NCBI GenBank assembly: GCA_018814045.1
Contig: JAHJAR010000293.1
Location: 1-64,000, forward strand
DNA from: Planctomycetota bacterium
GTDB taxonomy: Bacteria; Planctomycetota; Phycisphaerae; UBA1845; Fen-1342
Length of the DNA: 64,000 nucleotides
Direction of reading: 5' to 3'
The notes beneath the pieces were generated by a model. It ran no database searches. It saw only the letters and a list, made by a program, of their open reading frames with translations, and had not been told where the DNA came from. A program made the position numbers and the translations under genes. Positions within the stretch are counted from its first letter, which is position 1; every line of letters begins with the position of its first letter. This document shows, piece by piece, positions 29,201-36,159 of the stretch.

Positions 29201-29762
29201 GAGTCGCGAGATTCAAATCTGGGACCTGGCCACACAAACGCTCGAACAGCGCCTGGAGGCGTCGGCGGCCGTGATCTGGGAGGTGGCGTACATGCCGGGG
29301 CATCCCCATCTCCTGGCCGCGTGCAGCGACGACGGGTACGTACAGCTATGGGACCTGCGTCAGGGCCGCAACGTCCTCACGTTCGGTTGCTTTGACGGCG
29401 CCGCCGTCTCCGTTTCGTTCACCCCGGACGGTAAGACGCTCGTCGCCGCCGGAGATAGCACGGGCCAGGTTCATGCCTGGGACCTCGAGTACTACGAGCG
29501 CCACATGGCGGGCAATATGCGCTTCTACGTTGAACTCCTGGGCCCGGAACTGGGCGATGCGATCCAAACCCACGCGCTTACGGCCTGGGCTGATGAAGTT
29601 CTGCGCCGCCCATGGCCCCGAATCGGCCCGCACGCTGAACGTCTCGCGGATCAGCCGCCAGCCACAACCGGCGGCATTGACGTCGATCCCGATGTCATCG
29701 CCGCCTGGGGCCGCGCCGCTTCCGGGGAAACCACTCGCTCATCTCGGCAAATCGCGCCGTAG
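26238..29762 (+). CDS. Transmembrane Ser/Thr protein kinase with WD40 propeller
   Basis: A protein of 1174 residues. A short N-terminal helical region resembles the one in other sigma-factor-linked kinases. The kinase domain is about residues 82-360 with a complete catalytic set: glycine loop IGEGGMGTVYEA, K112, E130, HRDLKPAN (D213) and DFG (231-233). One membrane helix lies at about 384-405, then a coiled coil. From about 500 to the end are some 14 WD40 repeats (for example GHRGGVASLAFSPDGHTLAS with KLWD), which would face the periplasm as a ligand sensor. The layout suggests a receptor kinase controlling the neighbouring sigma factor. The extracellular signal is unknown. Confidence 0.93.
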   Translation: MTGRRLQRAREVFEKLVDVPPGQREPLLASACDGDEQLQTFVKELLANHDGGMGEFMVSPAFVSDSDPPFTDATRPPQRIGRYEIIRVIGEGGMGTVYEAQQENPRRCVALKVVRPGLMASHVLRRFQQEANLLGQLQHSGIAQIYEAGVAEVTSGVGPSARQPFFAMELIRGGTLTEYAQSARLRTRERLELLARVCDAVQHAHQNGVIHRDLKPANVLVDENGQPKILDFGVARLTDADVQTVTTQTGVGQLIGTVPYMSPEQVSGDSRQLDTRSDVYSLGVILFELLSGKLPHDVRTTSIPEAVRKIRDDLPVRLASLDRSFRGEIEIIVSKALEKEKPRRYQTASDLAADIRRYLRGDAIEARRDSALYVLRKAVRRYRGIALAGALLLVLLTTFGVVSFVQAEKNRRLAADERQARENAVAALKLARHEQKRADAASTRLQAELTTSSIERGRLLGRTGNLTAAEELIWREHLVNPASNHSFWALWELYSHNPCLATLGMHDRTMRAVAYAPDGRLFASAGDDAVVKLWDTSTFECAAILTQHTGPVRGLDFGPDGRHLASASLDGTIVIWDVASHTPVQVLRGHAGAFHSVCYSRDGTQLVCGADDGTVRVLDAAQGKTIGTLPGHQAAVVFLRFSPDAALLATASTDRMIKLWRDLSGPAIATLTGHRGGVASLAFSPDGHTLASGGSDKAFKLWDLATYECTDTIDANNGTVRFLKFSSDGQSLIVCGWWRIDVWDLSTRTRRPLAAHGVEAADVSPNGRFLAHAGGYARVWPSSVVRLEDIATDAGVLRLSGSSGRRPAAVGPGGRLIAASDAAGRVCLWETATGRLLASLEGHPNRWSSCHFHPAGRILATCTSGEMKFWDLATGGMLCALSGHHAATTHSMTFSPDGNTFAATWQDGTIQIRAMSSNEIITTIPARQHETLSVRFSPDGNTLAATYRWGMIRWYSARGDLLAEFNTVLTPWTATFSPDGKKLAAACWSREIQIWDLATQTLEQRLEASAAVIWEVAYMPGHPHLLAACSDDGYVQLWDLRQGRNVLTFGCFDGAAVSVSFTPDGKTLVAAGDSTGQVHAWDLEYYERHMAGNMRFYVELLGPELGDAIQTHALTAWADEVLRRPWPRIGPHAERLADQPPATTGGIDVDPDVIAAWGRAASGETTRSSRQIAP

Positions 29763-29903
29763 TGCAGAGCCCTGTGCGTGTCCAGGTGTGCCGTTGTGCC
29801 TACTGAGTATTCCGTCTTCATTGATAGCAAACGACTTACGCGCTTCGCCTTCTCCGGGCTGACTCACTACGATACCACCTCACAGACCTCGAACTGGGGG
29901 ACC

Positions 29904-30068
29904 ATGATGGGCGTCGGGCGCGTCATCGCCGTTCTGCTCCGCGCGTTTTTTCGCCCGCGTGCAGCGCTCGCCGCCGAAATCCTGGCTCTTTACCACCAAC
30001 CCGGCGTCCTCCAACACTCGGTGAAACGGCCGCGGCTTCGGCAGCGCGACCGGATCTTCAGGGCCTGA
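29904..30068 (+). pseudogene. Integrase/transposase N-terminal remnant
   Basis: 54 residues that match the start of rve-type integrases found in planctomycete insertion elements (LRAFFRPRAALAAEILAL and GVLQHSVKRPRLRQRDRIF, where intact copies read AAENLALRHQLGVLQ). It ends in TGA after the RDR segment; the catalytic core is missing. Two tandem hairpin repeats start 50 bases downstream. It is probably a decayed insertion sequence. Confidence 0.55.
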
Positions 30069-30117
30069 CTGTTGCAGCTCTGCGCGGACTGCCCGTTGGA
30101 CAGCCCAGCAGGTCGCC

Positions 30118-30335
30118 GAGGGAGCGGTTGTGTCGAGGACCGGTCGGCGCCGCCGGCAACCGCTCCCTGACAGTCGCGGCTCGGGTTTGAACACGATGCC
30201 GTAGTGTAGTGTCTCACGATTACGACATCTTTCCGAGCCGCGACCGTCAGGGAGCGGTTGTGTCGAGAACCGGTCGGCGTCGCCGACAACCGCTCCCTGA
30301 CGGCCGCGGCTCTGGTTTGAATACGATGCCGTAAT
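30118..30335. repeat. Two tandem copies of hairpin repeat R1
   Basis: Unit 1 (30118-30205) and unit 2 (30248-30335) are copies 130 bases apart. Each has AGGGAGCGGTTG, a GTCGA-x-GACCGGTCGG-like core, CAACCGCTCCCTGAC and then GGTTTGAAYACGATGCCGTA. Unit 2 has the full left arm GAGCCGCGACCGTCAGGGAG from 30235. The arms are inverted repeats of about 26 bases. The element is the same as at 56061-56138, and parts of it are found at 9340 and 35291. Apart from this and the integrase remnant, the stretch 29763-30492 contains no gene. Confidence 0.75.
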
Positions 30336-30492
30336 CGGGAGACGCTACAGTAGTCTGTTCTCGGTGAGTTTGGGCATTGTGCGACCTCCGGATCCGCAAA
30401 AGCAGTACGTGCTGTTCCTTTCGGATCCCTGAGCCGCACCGCCCGACACAGGCAGGTACGCTAAATCCAGCGTTCGGCAATATTTACGTCAC

Positions 30493-30565
30493 TGGAGCCG
30501 ATGAGACTCGAACTCACGACCTCCTGCATGCCATGCAGGCGCTCTCCCAACTGAGCTACGGCCCC
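30493..30565 (-). tRNA. tRNA-Ala (anticodon GGC)
   Basis: A complete cloverleaf of 73 bases. The acceptor GGGGCCG pairs with CGGCTCC and includes the G3-U70 pair that marks alanine tRNAs, with an A discriminator. The D-arm is GCTC...GAGC, the anticodon stem-loop CCTGC-ATGGCAT-GCAGG, and the T-arm GTGAG-TTCGAGT-CTCAT. CCA is not encoded. Confidence 0.97.
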
Positions 30566-30592
30566 GGGGGTGTTGCGCTCAGGATGTCGAAG

Positions 30593-30665
30593 TGGTCAGG
30601 GGCGGACTTGAACCGCCGACACACGGATTTTCAATCCGTTGCTCTACCAACTGAGCTACCTGACC
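30593..30665 (-). tRNA. tRNA-Phe (anticodon GAA)
   Basis: A complete cloverleaf of 73 bases: acceptor GGTCAGG/CCTGACC, D-arm GCTC...GAGC, anticodon stem-loop ACGGA-TTGAAAA-TCCGT, T-arm GGCGG-TTCAAGT-CCGCC, discriminator A, no encoded CCA. It is 27 bases upstream of tRNA-Ala on the same strand and probably transcribed with it. Confidence 0.97.
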
Positions 30666-30885
30666 GGAACCGCCGCATTAACTAGCGGCCGCTGCCTCGG
30701 TGTCCCGTCGCCGGCTGCCTGGGCCGCCCGCGACCAACCGCTGCCAGATTAGGCCGCGGAATTAGCCTCGTCAAGCCCACCTTCTTATCGGCCAAATGCG
30801 CGGCCCGCGGGTGAATGCGTTGGCCTCAGCCTGGTCGCCGAACCTGAGGCAAACACGCGCCGCGGGAAAGTCCTGGGACACGCTC

Positions 30886-31905
30886 TCAAGCCGCGGCCCG
30901 CACCTTCTGCTTTCGAGCTGCCAGGAAGAGGCCCAACTCGAACAACAGGATCATCGGGCCGGATAGCAGCAGGTGGCTGACCAGGTCGGGGGGTGCCAGC
31001 ATTCCGGCGATGAAGATGATCACCAGGATGACCACCTTGCGGTAGCTGCGAAACACCTGCACGGGCACGATCCCGGACCGCGCCAGGAAATACACCACCA
31101 GCGGCATCTGGAACGCCAACCCGAACGCGATCGTCATGATCAGTACAAACGTCAGGTATTCGCCGATGCGAAAATGCGGATCGATCAGCCCGCGGCGATC
31201 GTCCCGGCGCAACTGGACCGAGAAGGTCTGGTCGGTCCCCCGTAGCTTCAGCTTGTTCTCGAACAGATTGAACCAGAGCTCTCCGGCGGCAGGTTCGAGT
31301 GGGTCGGTCTCCATGAATAGGACGGGGGGCAGTGCGGAAACGCCGGGCTGGGTGGCGGGAGCGTGCGCTTTGCCCATGCCGATCAGGCTGCGCTCCAGGA
31401 CGTTGGGCTCGGCTGTGGGGAGTGGAATCCAGTTGGCGAACCCCACCAGGAAATTCAGGCTGACGAGCAGCACCAACGTATACATGAAGAGCACGCCGGC
31501 CAGGAACAGCCCCACGCTCAGCGGAACCAACTGGTAAGCCCACTTCTTCTCGTGCTTGTAGAGCCCGACGGCGACGAAGGCCCAAAGCTGACAGATGATG
31601 TATGGCGCGGACAGAATCAGGGCGGAGATGACCACCACCTTGATGTAGATCAGGATGGCTTCGACCGGGCTGGTGGCCAGAAAGCTGTCGGCCATGCCGT
31701 GTCGGCGCAGGACGATCACCACCGGCCGGGCGATCAGGGCCAGCAGGAACTTGGCCGGCCAGATGCACAACAGGCAGGCCGCCACGAGCGCGATCAAGCT
31801 GCGAACCAGGCGCGTGCGCAGTTCCTCGAGATGCTCGCCGATGGTCATGCGCGTGCTGTTGGAGGAAGGGGAGTCGCCTTCGGACGTCGCGTCTGAATCT
31901 GCCAT
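30886..31905 (-). CDS. tatC: Twin-arginine translocase subunit TatC with enlarged periplasmic loop
   Basis: The membrane receptor of the Tat system, which exports folded proteins with twin-arginine signals. The protein has the TatC start (MTIGEHLEELRTRLVRSL) and six membrane helices, with the conserved block FGLAFQMPLVVYFLA in helix 4. It is 339 residues, about 90 longer than E. coli TatC. The extra length is in the loop between helices 3 and 4 (about 158-246), which normally has about 25-30 residues; here it contains a soluble, charged insert. No tatA/B is adjacent. Tat-type signals occur on the first HtrA-like protein in this window (44268). Confidence 0.95.
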   Translation of the reverse strand: MADSDATSEGDSPSSNSTRMTIGEHLEELRTRLVRSLIALVAACLLCIWPAKFLLALIARPVVIVLRRHGMADSFLATSPVEAILIYIKVVVISALILSAPYIICQLWAFVAVGLYKHEKKWAYQLVPLSVGLFLAGVLFMYTLVLLVSLNFLVGFANWIPLPTAEPNVLERSLIGMGKAHAPATQPGVSALPPVLFMETDPLEPAAGELWFNLFENKLKLRGTDQTFSVQLRRDDRRGLIDPHFRIGEYLTFVLIMTIAFGLAFQMPLVVYFLARSGIVPVQVFRSYRKVVILVIIFIAGMLAPPDLVSHLLLSGPMILLFELGLFLAARKQKVRAAA

Positions 31906-31984
31906 GTCGCGATAATAACCGGTGGTCAGCAGGCGTCCATGTTCCCCGGCGCGCGGGCGGGCGTAGGCTGGAAACGACCGGACC

Positions 31985-32185
31985 TCACTCGCCGGGCCCG
32001 CGATAGGTGACCAGAACGCTCATGAGGTAGCGCCCGATGTTTTTGGTGTCGGTCATGGCCGTCACCTGCACACACACATCCACGATGTCGGGGTCCTCAG
32101 CCGCCGCCCACTCGTTGAGCTGGGTTTGGATCGCCTCGAAGTCGTCACGATGATCGCCAGGTGCACAGAAGATCTTGAACCGCAT
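31985..32185 (-). CDS. Small protein of unknown function
   Basis: 66 residues from ATG 32185, which has GAGG eight bases upstream. It begins MRFKIFCAPGDHRDDFEAIQ and ends in VLVTYRG. It has a beta-alpha-beta layout (strands IFCAPG, VDVCVQVTAM, RYLMSVLVTY) with no signal peptide or membrane segment. I do not recognise a family. It lies upstream of tatC on the same strand (80 bases) and could share its transcript. Confidence 0.6.
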   Translation of the reverse strand: MRFKIFCAPGDHRDDFEAIQTQLNEWAAAEDPDIVDVCVQVTAMTDTKNIGRYLMSVLVTYRGPGE

Positions 32186-32531
32186 CGGGTCTGCCTCGTT
32201 CGGGGACCATTTCAACGCCTACAAGCGGGCAGGCGGCCGGGCCGAACGCTGGGCGGCCGGCATCACGCCGCTCGATGATACTGCTGACGGCGCGGGCGTA
32301 CAGCACGGCTGGCCAGAAGATTGCCCGGCCGGAAGGGGCACTTCGGTGGCCATTGACCTGCCCGGGGCGGGTTCCTATGCTGCAAGATTCTACGGTGTTC
32401 CGCCGACCGCGGACCGAGTGGCGGTTCGTGCTGCTGTGCGCTCGCCAAACCGGGCGAGCGCGTCGGCTGCCGGTGGAATCCGCCGGCGAGACGCGAACCT
32501 GGTGCCATGTGCTGAGAGGGCCAGATCCCGA
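32186..32531. other. Gene-free divergent region upstream of the lysine-degradation genes
   Basis: 346 bases between two divergent genes. The frame of the following gene is open through it, but homology of that protein starts only at ATG 32532. I see no recognisable promoter, operator or RNA element in it. Confidence 0.4.
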
Positions 32532-33821
32532 ATGCTAGGAATACGCCACGAGGATAAGAGCACTTGGGAGGCCCGCGTTCCGTTGACGCCGCCGGACGTG
32601 CAGCGGCTGATCTCGACGCACGGCGTGGAGTTCTGCGTGCAGTCCTCGCCGGCGCGGGTCTTCCCCGACGAGCAGTACGCGGCCGCCGGAGCCGTCGTGG
32701 CCGCCGACCTCGCTGGTTGCCCGATCATTCTCGGCGTGAAGGAAATTCCGCCGGAGCGGCTGGAGCCCGAGAAGACCTACATCTACTTCGCGCACGTGAT
32801 CAAGGGACAGGCGGCGAATATGCCGGCCCTACGGCGGCTGCTGGACCTGAAGTGCCAGCTCATCGACTACGAACGCATTGTCGATGAGCAGGGCCGCCGG
32901 CTGGTGTTCTTCGGCCGGTTCGCGGGGTTGGCAGGGATGATCGATACGCTCTGGGCGTTCGGGCAGCGGTTGCAGACGGAGGGCATCGACAGCCCCTTCA
33001 GCCGCATCCAGCCGGCGCACCGGTACACCGACCTGGCCCACGCCCAGCGCGAGATTGCCAGCGTCGGCGAGACTATTCAGCGAAACGGCCTGCCGGGCGC
33101 GCTCCAGCCGCTGGTGTGCGGTTTCGCCGGCTACGGCAAGGTCGCGCTCGGTGCACAGGAGATCTACGATCTGCTGCCGGTCGAGGAGGTTGCGCCGGAG
33201 AACCTGGCCGATGTGCCGGCGGCGAATATGTGCTACAAGGTGATCTTCCGCGAGGAGCACCTGGCCGAACGGCGCGATCCGTCGGCACCTTTCGAGTTGC
33301 AGGAGTACTACGATCACCCCGAGCTCTATCAGGCTGCCTTTTACCCGCATGCGCGTTATCTGACGCTGCTGGTGAACTGCATCTACTGGGAGCCGAAGTA
33401 CCCGCGGCTGCTGACGCAGGAGCAGTTCCGCGATCTGTTCGCCCAGGCCGGCGGCGCCCGGTTGCGCGTGGTAGGTGACATCACGTGTGACGTCGATGGT
33501 TCATTGGCGTGCACGACCCGAGCAACGACGCCCGACAGCCCGCTCTACGTCTATGACCCGGTCACGGGCCGAACGCGCGACGGTGTTTCGGGGCCCGGCC
33601 CTGTGGTGCAGGCCGTTGATTTTCTGCCCTGCGAACTGCCGGTGGACGCCTCCGGCTACTTCTCCAACACACTTAGCCCGTTCGTGCCAGCGCTGGCCCG
33701 GGCGGATTTCACGCGACCGCTGAGCGAGTGCGGCCTGCCGCTGGAGTTGCAGCGCGCGACGATTGTGTATCACGGTCAACTCACTGAGGCGTACCGCTAC
33801 CTGGAGGAACACGTCCGGTAA
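32532..33821 (+). CDS. Lysine-ketoglutarate reductase (saccharopine-forming), separate enzyme
   Basis: Condenses lysine and 2-oxoglutarate to saccharopine in the degradation of lysine. The 429 residues match the N-terminal half of the eukaryotic bifunctional AASS enzyme. The protein starts LGIRHEDKSTWEARVPLTP, as AASS does (RREDxxxWERRAPL), and has the alanine-dehydrogenase/PNT-type blocks GVKEIPPE, YIYFAHVIKGQ and VCGFAGYGKVALGAQEI (nucleotide-binding glycine motif). It is closely followed by saccharopine dehydrogenase (gap 103 bases, no terminator), so the two form a pathway operon. Catalytic assignment is by family. No clear Shine-Dalgarno lies before ATG 32532. Confidence 0.85.
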   Translation: MLGIRHEDKSTWEARVPLTPPDVQRLISTHGVEFCVQSSPARVFPDEQYAAAGAVVAADLAGCPIILGVKEIPPERLEPEKTYIYFAHVIKGQAANMPALRRLLDLKCQLIDYERIVDEQGRRLVFFGRFAGLAGMIDTLWAFGQRLQTEGIDSPFSRIQPAHRYTDLAHAQREIASVGETIQRNGLPGALQPLVCGFAGYGKVALGAQEIYDLLPVEEVAPENLADVPAANMCYKVIFREEHLAERRDPSAPFELQEYYDHPELYQAAFYPHARYLTLLVNCIYWEPKYPRLLTQEQFRDLFAQAGGARLRVVGDITCDVDGSLACTTRATTPDSPLYVYDPVTGRTRDGVSGPGPVVQAVDFLPCELPVDASGYFSNTLSPFVPALARADFTRPLSECGLPLELQRATIVYHGQLTEAYRYLEEHVR

Positions 33822-33910
33822 GGTCGCTGGACGAGTCGCCGATGAGTTGGCACGAGACGTGCATGGCACATTCCGGATTGTTGGTGCTCGCGGCGATGCG
33901 GGCTCATCCG

Positions 33911-33924
33911 TAGGAGGTGATTCG
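33911..33924 (+). promoter_or_regulatory. Very strong ribosome-binding site of the saccharopine dehydrogenase gene
   Basis: TAGGAGGTGATTCG directly before ATG 33925 is complementary to nearly the whole anti-Shine-Dalgarno end of 16S rRNA. It fixes the start of the gene, although the reading frame is open upstream to 33763. Confidence 0.85.
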
Positions 33925-35259
33925 ATGGCGAAGGTACTTCTGCTGGGCGCCGGCCTGGTCACACGTCCGCTGGTGCGTTACCTGCTTGGCCAACCCGAGC
34001 TTGCTCTCACGATTGCCACGCGCACGGTCAGCAAGGCCGACGCGCTGGTGGCCGGCCACCCGCAAGGGCAGACCACGACGCTGCTGGCCAAAGACACGGC
34101 CAAGCTGGAGAAGCTGATCTCCGAACATGATCTGGCCATCAGCCTGCTGCCAGCCCCGCTGCACCCGGTCGTGGCCGAATTGTGCATCAAGTACCGCAAG
34201 CAGATGGTCACGACCTCCTACGTCAGTCCCAAGATGAAGTCCTTCGACGGACCGGCCAAGGACGCCGGCGTCATGATCCTGAACGAGATCGGCGTCGACC
34301 CCGGTATCGACCACATGTCCGCCATGCGCATCATCGACGATGTGCACAAACGCGGCGGCAAGGTGGTCAGCTTCAAGTCCTACTGCGGTGGGCTGCCAGC
34401 CCCCGAGGCAAATGACAATCCTTATGGCTACAAATTCTCCTGGAGCCCGCGCGCGGTGTGTACGGCCGGCAAGAACACCGGGCGCTACCGCGCGGATGGC
34501 AAGATCGTGGACATCCCCGGACCGGAGCTGTTCGCCCACCATCATCCCCTCCAGGTCGAGGGAATTGGCGAGTTGGAGGCGTATACCAACCGCGACTCGC
34601 TGGGCTACATCGATATCTACGGCCTCGCGGGCATCGAGACCATGTTCCGCGGGACGCTGCGCTATCCCGGCTGGTGCGAAACGCTCAAGCGAATCGTCGA
34701 GCTGGGGCTGCTGGAAGAAACGCCCGTCACCTATGCCAGCGGGACCACGCTGGCCCAATTCACGGCGACGTTCCTGAAGGTCAAGCCGACCGGGGATCTG
34801 CGGTGCGACCTGGCTCGGCAGCTAGGCCTGAACGCTTCGTCGCCGGTATTGGGGCGACTGGCCTGGCTGGGACTGTTCAGCGACGAGCCCGTGGCGATCA
34901 CCGAGAAGGAAACGACCCCGCTGGACGTACTCGCGGCCCGCATGGAACAAACGATGAAATACGCCCCGGGTGAGCGCGACATGATCGCCCTGGTGCACCA
35001 CTTCATCGCGCGCTTCCCCGGTAAGCCGGACGAGAAGATCAGCTCGACGCTGATCGACTACGGCCAGCCGGGTGGCGATTCGTCGATGGCGCGCACGGTG
35101 AGCCTGCCGGCCGCCATTGCCACGCGATTGATTCTGACCGGGCAGATTCATGTTCCGGGCGTACACATCCCGGTCATTCCAGAGATCTACAATCCGGTGC
35201 TGGACGAGCTGGCCACACTGAAGATCAAGTGCGTGGAGAAGACGGAGCCGCTAGCGTAG
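33925..35259 (+). CDS. Saccharopine dehydrogenase (glutamate-forming)
   Basis: Oxidises saccharopine to aminoadipate semialdehyde and glutamate, the second step of the pathway. 444 residues. The N-terminal Rossmann fold carries KVLLLGAGLVTRPLVRYLL (GxGxxxxP), followed by an NAD-binding region with SLLPAPLHPVVAELCIKYRK and TTSYVSPKMKSF. A signature for this class is LNEIGVDPGIDHMSAM, and the substrate domain has YRGTLRYPGW-type sequence (FRGTLRYPGWCETL) as in AASS and yeast Lys9. It lies in the same orientation as the lysine-ketoglutarate reductase and presumably forms an operon with it. Direction (degradation) is inferred from the pairing with that enzyme. Confidence 0.9.
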   Translation: MAKVLLLGAGLVTRPLVRYLLGQPELALTIATRTVSKADALVAGHPQGQTTTLLAKDTAKLEKLISEHDLAISLLPAPLHPVVAELCIKYRKQMVTTSYVSPKMKSFDGPAKDAGVMILNEIGVDPGIDHMSAMRIIDDVHKRGGKVVSFKSYCGGLPAPEANDNPYGYKFSWSPRAVCTAGKNTGRYRADGKIVDIPGPELFAHHHPLQVEGIGELEAYTNRDSLGYIDIYGLAGIETMFRGTLRYPGWCETLKRIVELGLLEETPVTYASGTTLAQFTATFLKVKPTGDLRCDLARQLGLNASSPVLGRLAWLGLFSDEPVAITEKETTPLDVLAARMEQTMKYAPGERDMIALVHHFIARFPGKPDEKISSTLIDYGQPGGDSSMARTVSLPAAIATRLILTGQIHVPGVHIPVIPEIYNPVLDELATLKIKCVEKTEPLA

Positions 35260-35290
35260 TTGGTCATGAGTGGAGCATCAGCTCTGGCCC

Positions 35291-35350
35291 GAGCCGCGCC
35301 CGCAAGGAAGCAGTCCTTGCGCACGAAGGGCACCGCTCACGGTCGCGGCT
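35291..35350. repeat. Degenerate hairpin element between convergent genes
   Basis: CGCAAGGA and TCCTTGCG (35301-35321) form a perfect 8-bp stem; outer arms AGCCGCG (35292) and CGCGGCT (35344) enclose it. The 3' part CCGCTCACGGTCGCGGCT resembles the right arm of repeat R1. It sits 30 bases after the saccharopine dehydrogenase stop and may end transcription, but there is no T-tract. Confidence 0.5.
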
Positions 35351-35430
35351 GCTCCGTAAACTCGGATTTTCATCCCCCGTGGGTACGGCGCAAGCCCCAT
35401 GAGAACTCGAAAGGAATTTTGGGATAAGTT

Positions 35431-36159
35431 CTAGCGGGTCAGCAGGCCCCCCGACGCACCGACGAGGACGATGTGCACGTGCCCCGGTCCGTGCACGCCC
35501 GTCACCAGGATCCCCTCGATATCGGCGGTCTTGCTCGGACCGCTGAGCAGGTTGACGTTCGCCGGCTGGATCTCACGCTGTTCCAGCGCAACGAAGAAGT
35601 CGTAAAGATCCGCAACCAGGTGCGCGACGTCCACCACCACCACGTGGATCGGCGGGATCAGCGACGAACCGCGCGCCCGCCCGGCCCCCGACTCGCAGAC
35701 GACCGTACCTGTCTCGGCAATACCGGCTACAGACCCCGTCACAGCCGCGTCCACCGCAAACAGCGTCGCGTCGTTGGGCACGGTGTGCACGATGATCCCG
35801 TCGGCGTCCAGCGCGCGCGTCAGTTCCGAGGCGCGCGGGCCTGGCAGGCTGCCCTCAGCCGTCACCTCGATGAAGCATGAGCGCGTATCGTGCATACGCA
35901 GGACGCGGCGCACGACGTCGGTCCAGTCCGCCGACGTGGCAGCATGCACCTGACAGCCGGCTTCGGTCGCCGCATGCGTGAAACGCCCCGGCAGATCCGC
36001 CGCCGCAGCGACCTGTCGAATGGATGCGCCGAGCTCCTCCGGCAGCTCCGTGCTCCGCTGGAGCCCAGCCACGCGCTGCCGCAGCGCGGCGATGAAATCG
36101 TCCACCGCTGTGTTGGCGGGCTCCACGGGCACTGGCGTCTTCCGCGGGCTAGCGCTCAT
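35431..36159 (-). CDS. lutC: Lactate utilization protein LutC (LUD domain)
   Basis: 242 residues, the smallest subunit of the LutABC complex that oxidises L-lactate to pyruvate. The LUD domain ends with the family blocks GIAETGTVVCESG, RGSSLIPPIHVVVVD and SGPSKTADIEGILVTGVHGP. The start at 36159 has GGAG seven bases upstream and overlaps the lutB stop by 11 bases. The residues between 45 and 95 are poorly conserved in the family. It completes the lutABC operon. Confidence 0.9.
   Translation of the reverse strand: MSASPRKTPVPVEPANTAVDDFIAALRQRVAGLQRSTELPEELGASIRQVAAAADLPGRFTHAATEAGCQVHAATSADWTDVVRRVLRMHDTRSCFIEVTAEGSLPGPRASELTRALDADGIIVHTVPNDATLFAVDAAVTGSVAGIAETGTVVCESGAGRARGSSLIPPIHVVVVDVAHLVADLYDFFVALEQREIQPANVNLLSGPSKTADIEGILVTGVHGPGHVHIVLVGASGGLLTR

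Noticed and set aside
30118-30335. CRISPR-like array because of repeated units
   Set aside because: Only two units, each an internal hairpin, with a non-unique spacer and no cas genes; it is a tandem copy of a dispersed repeat.
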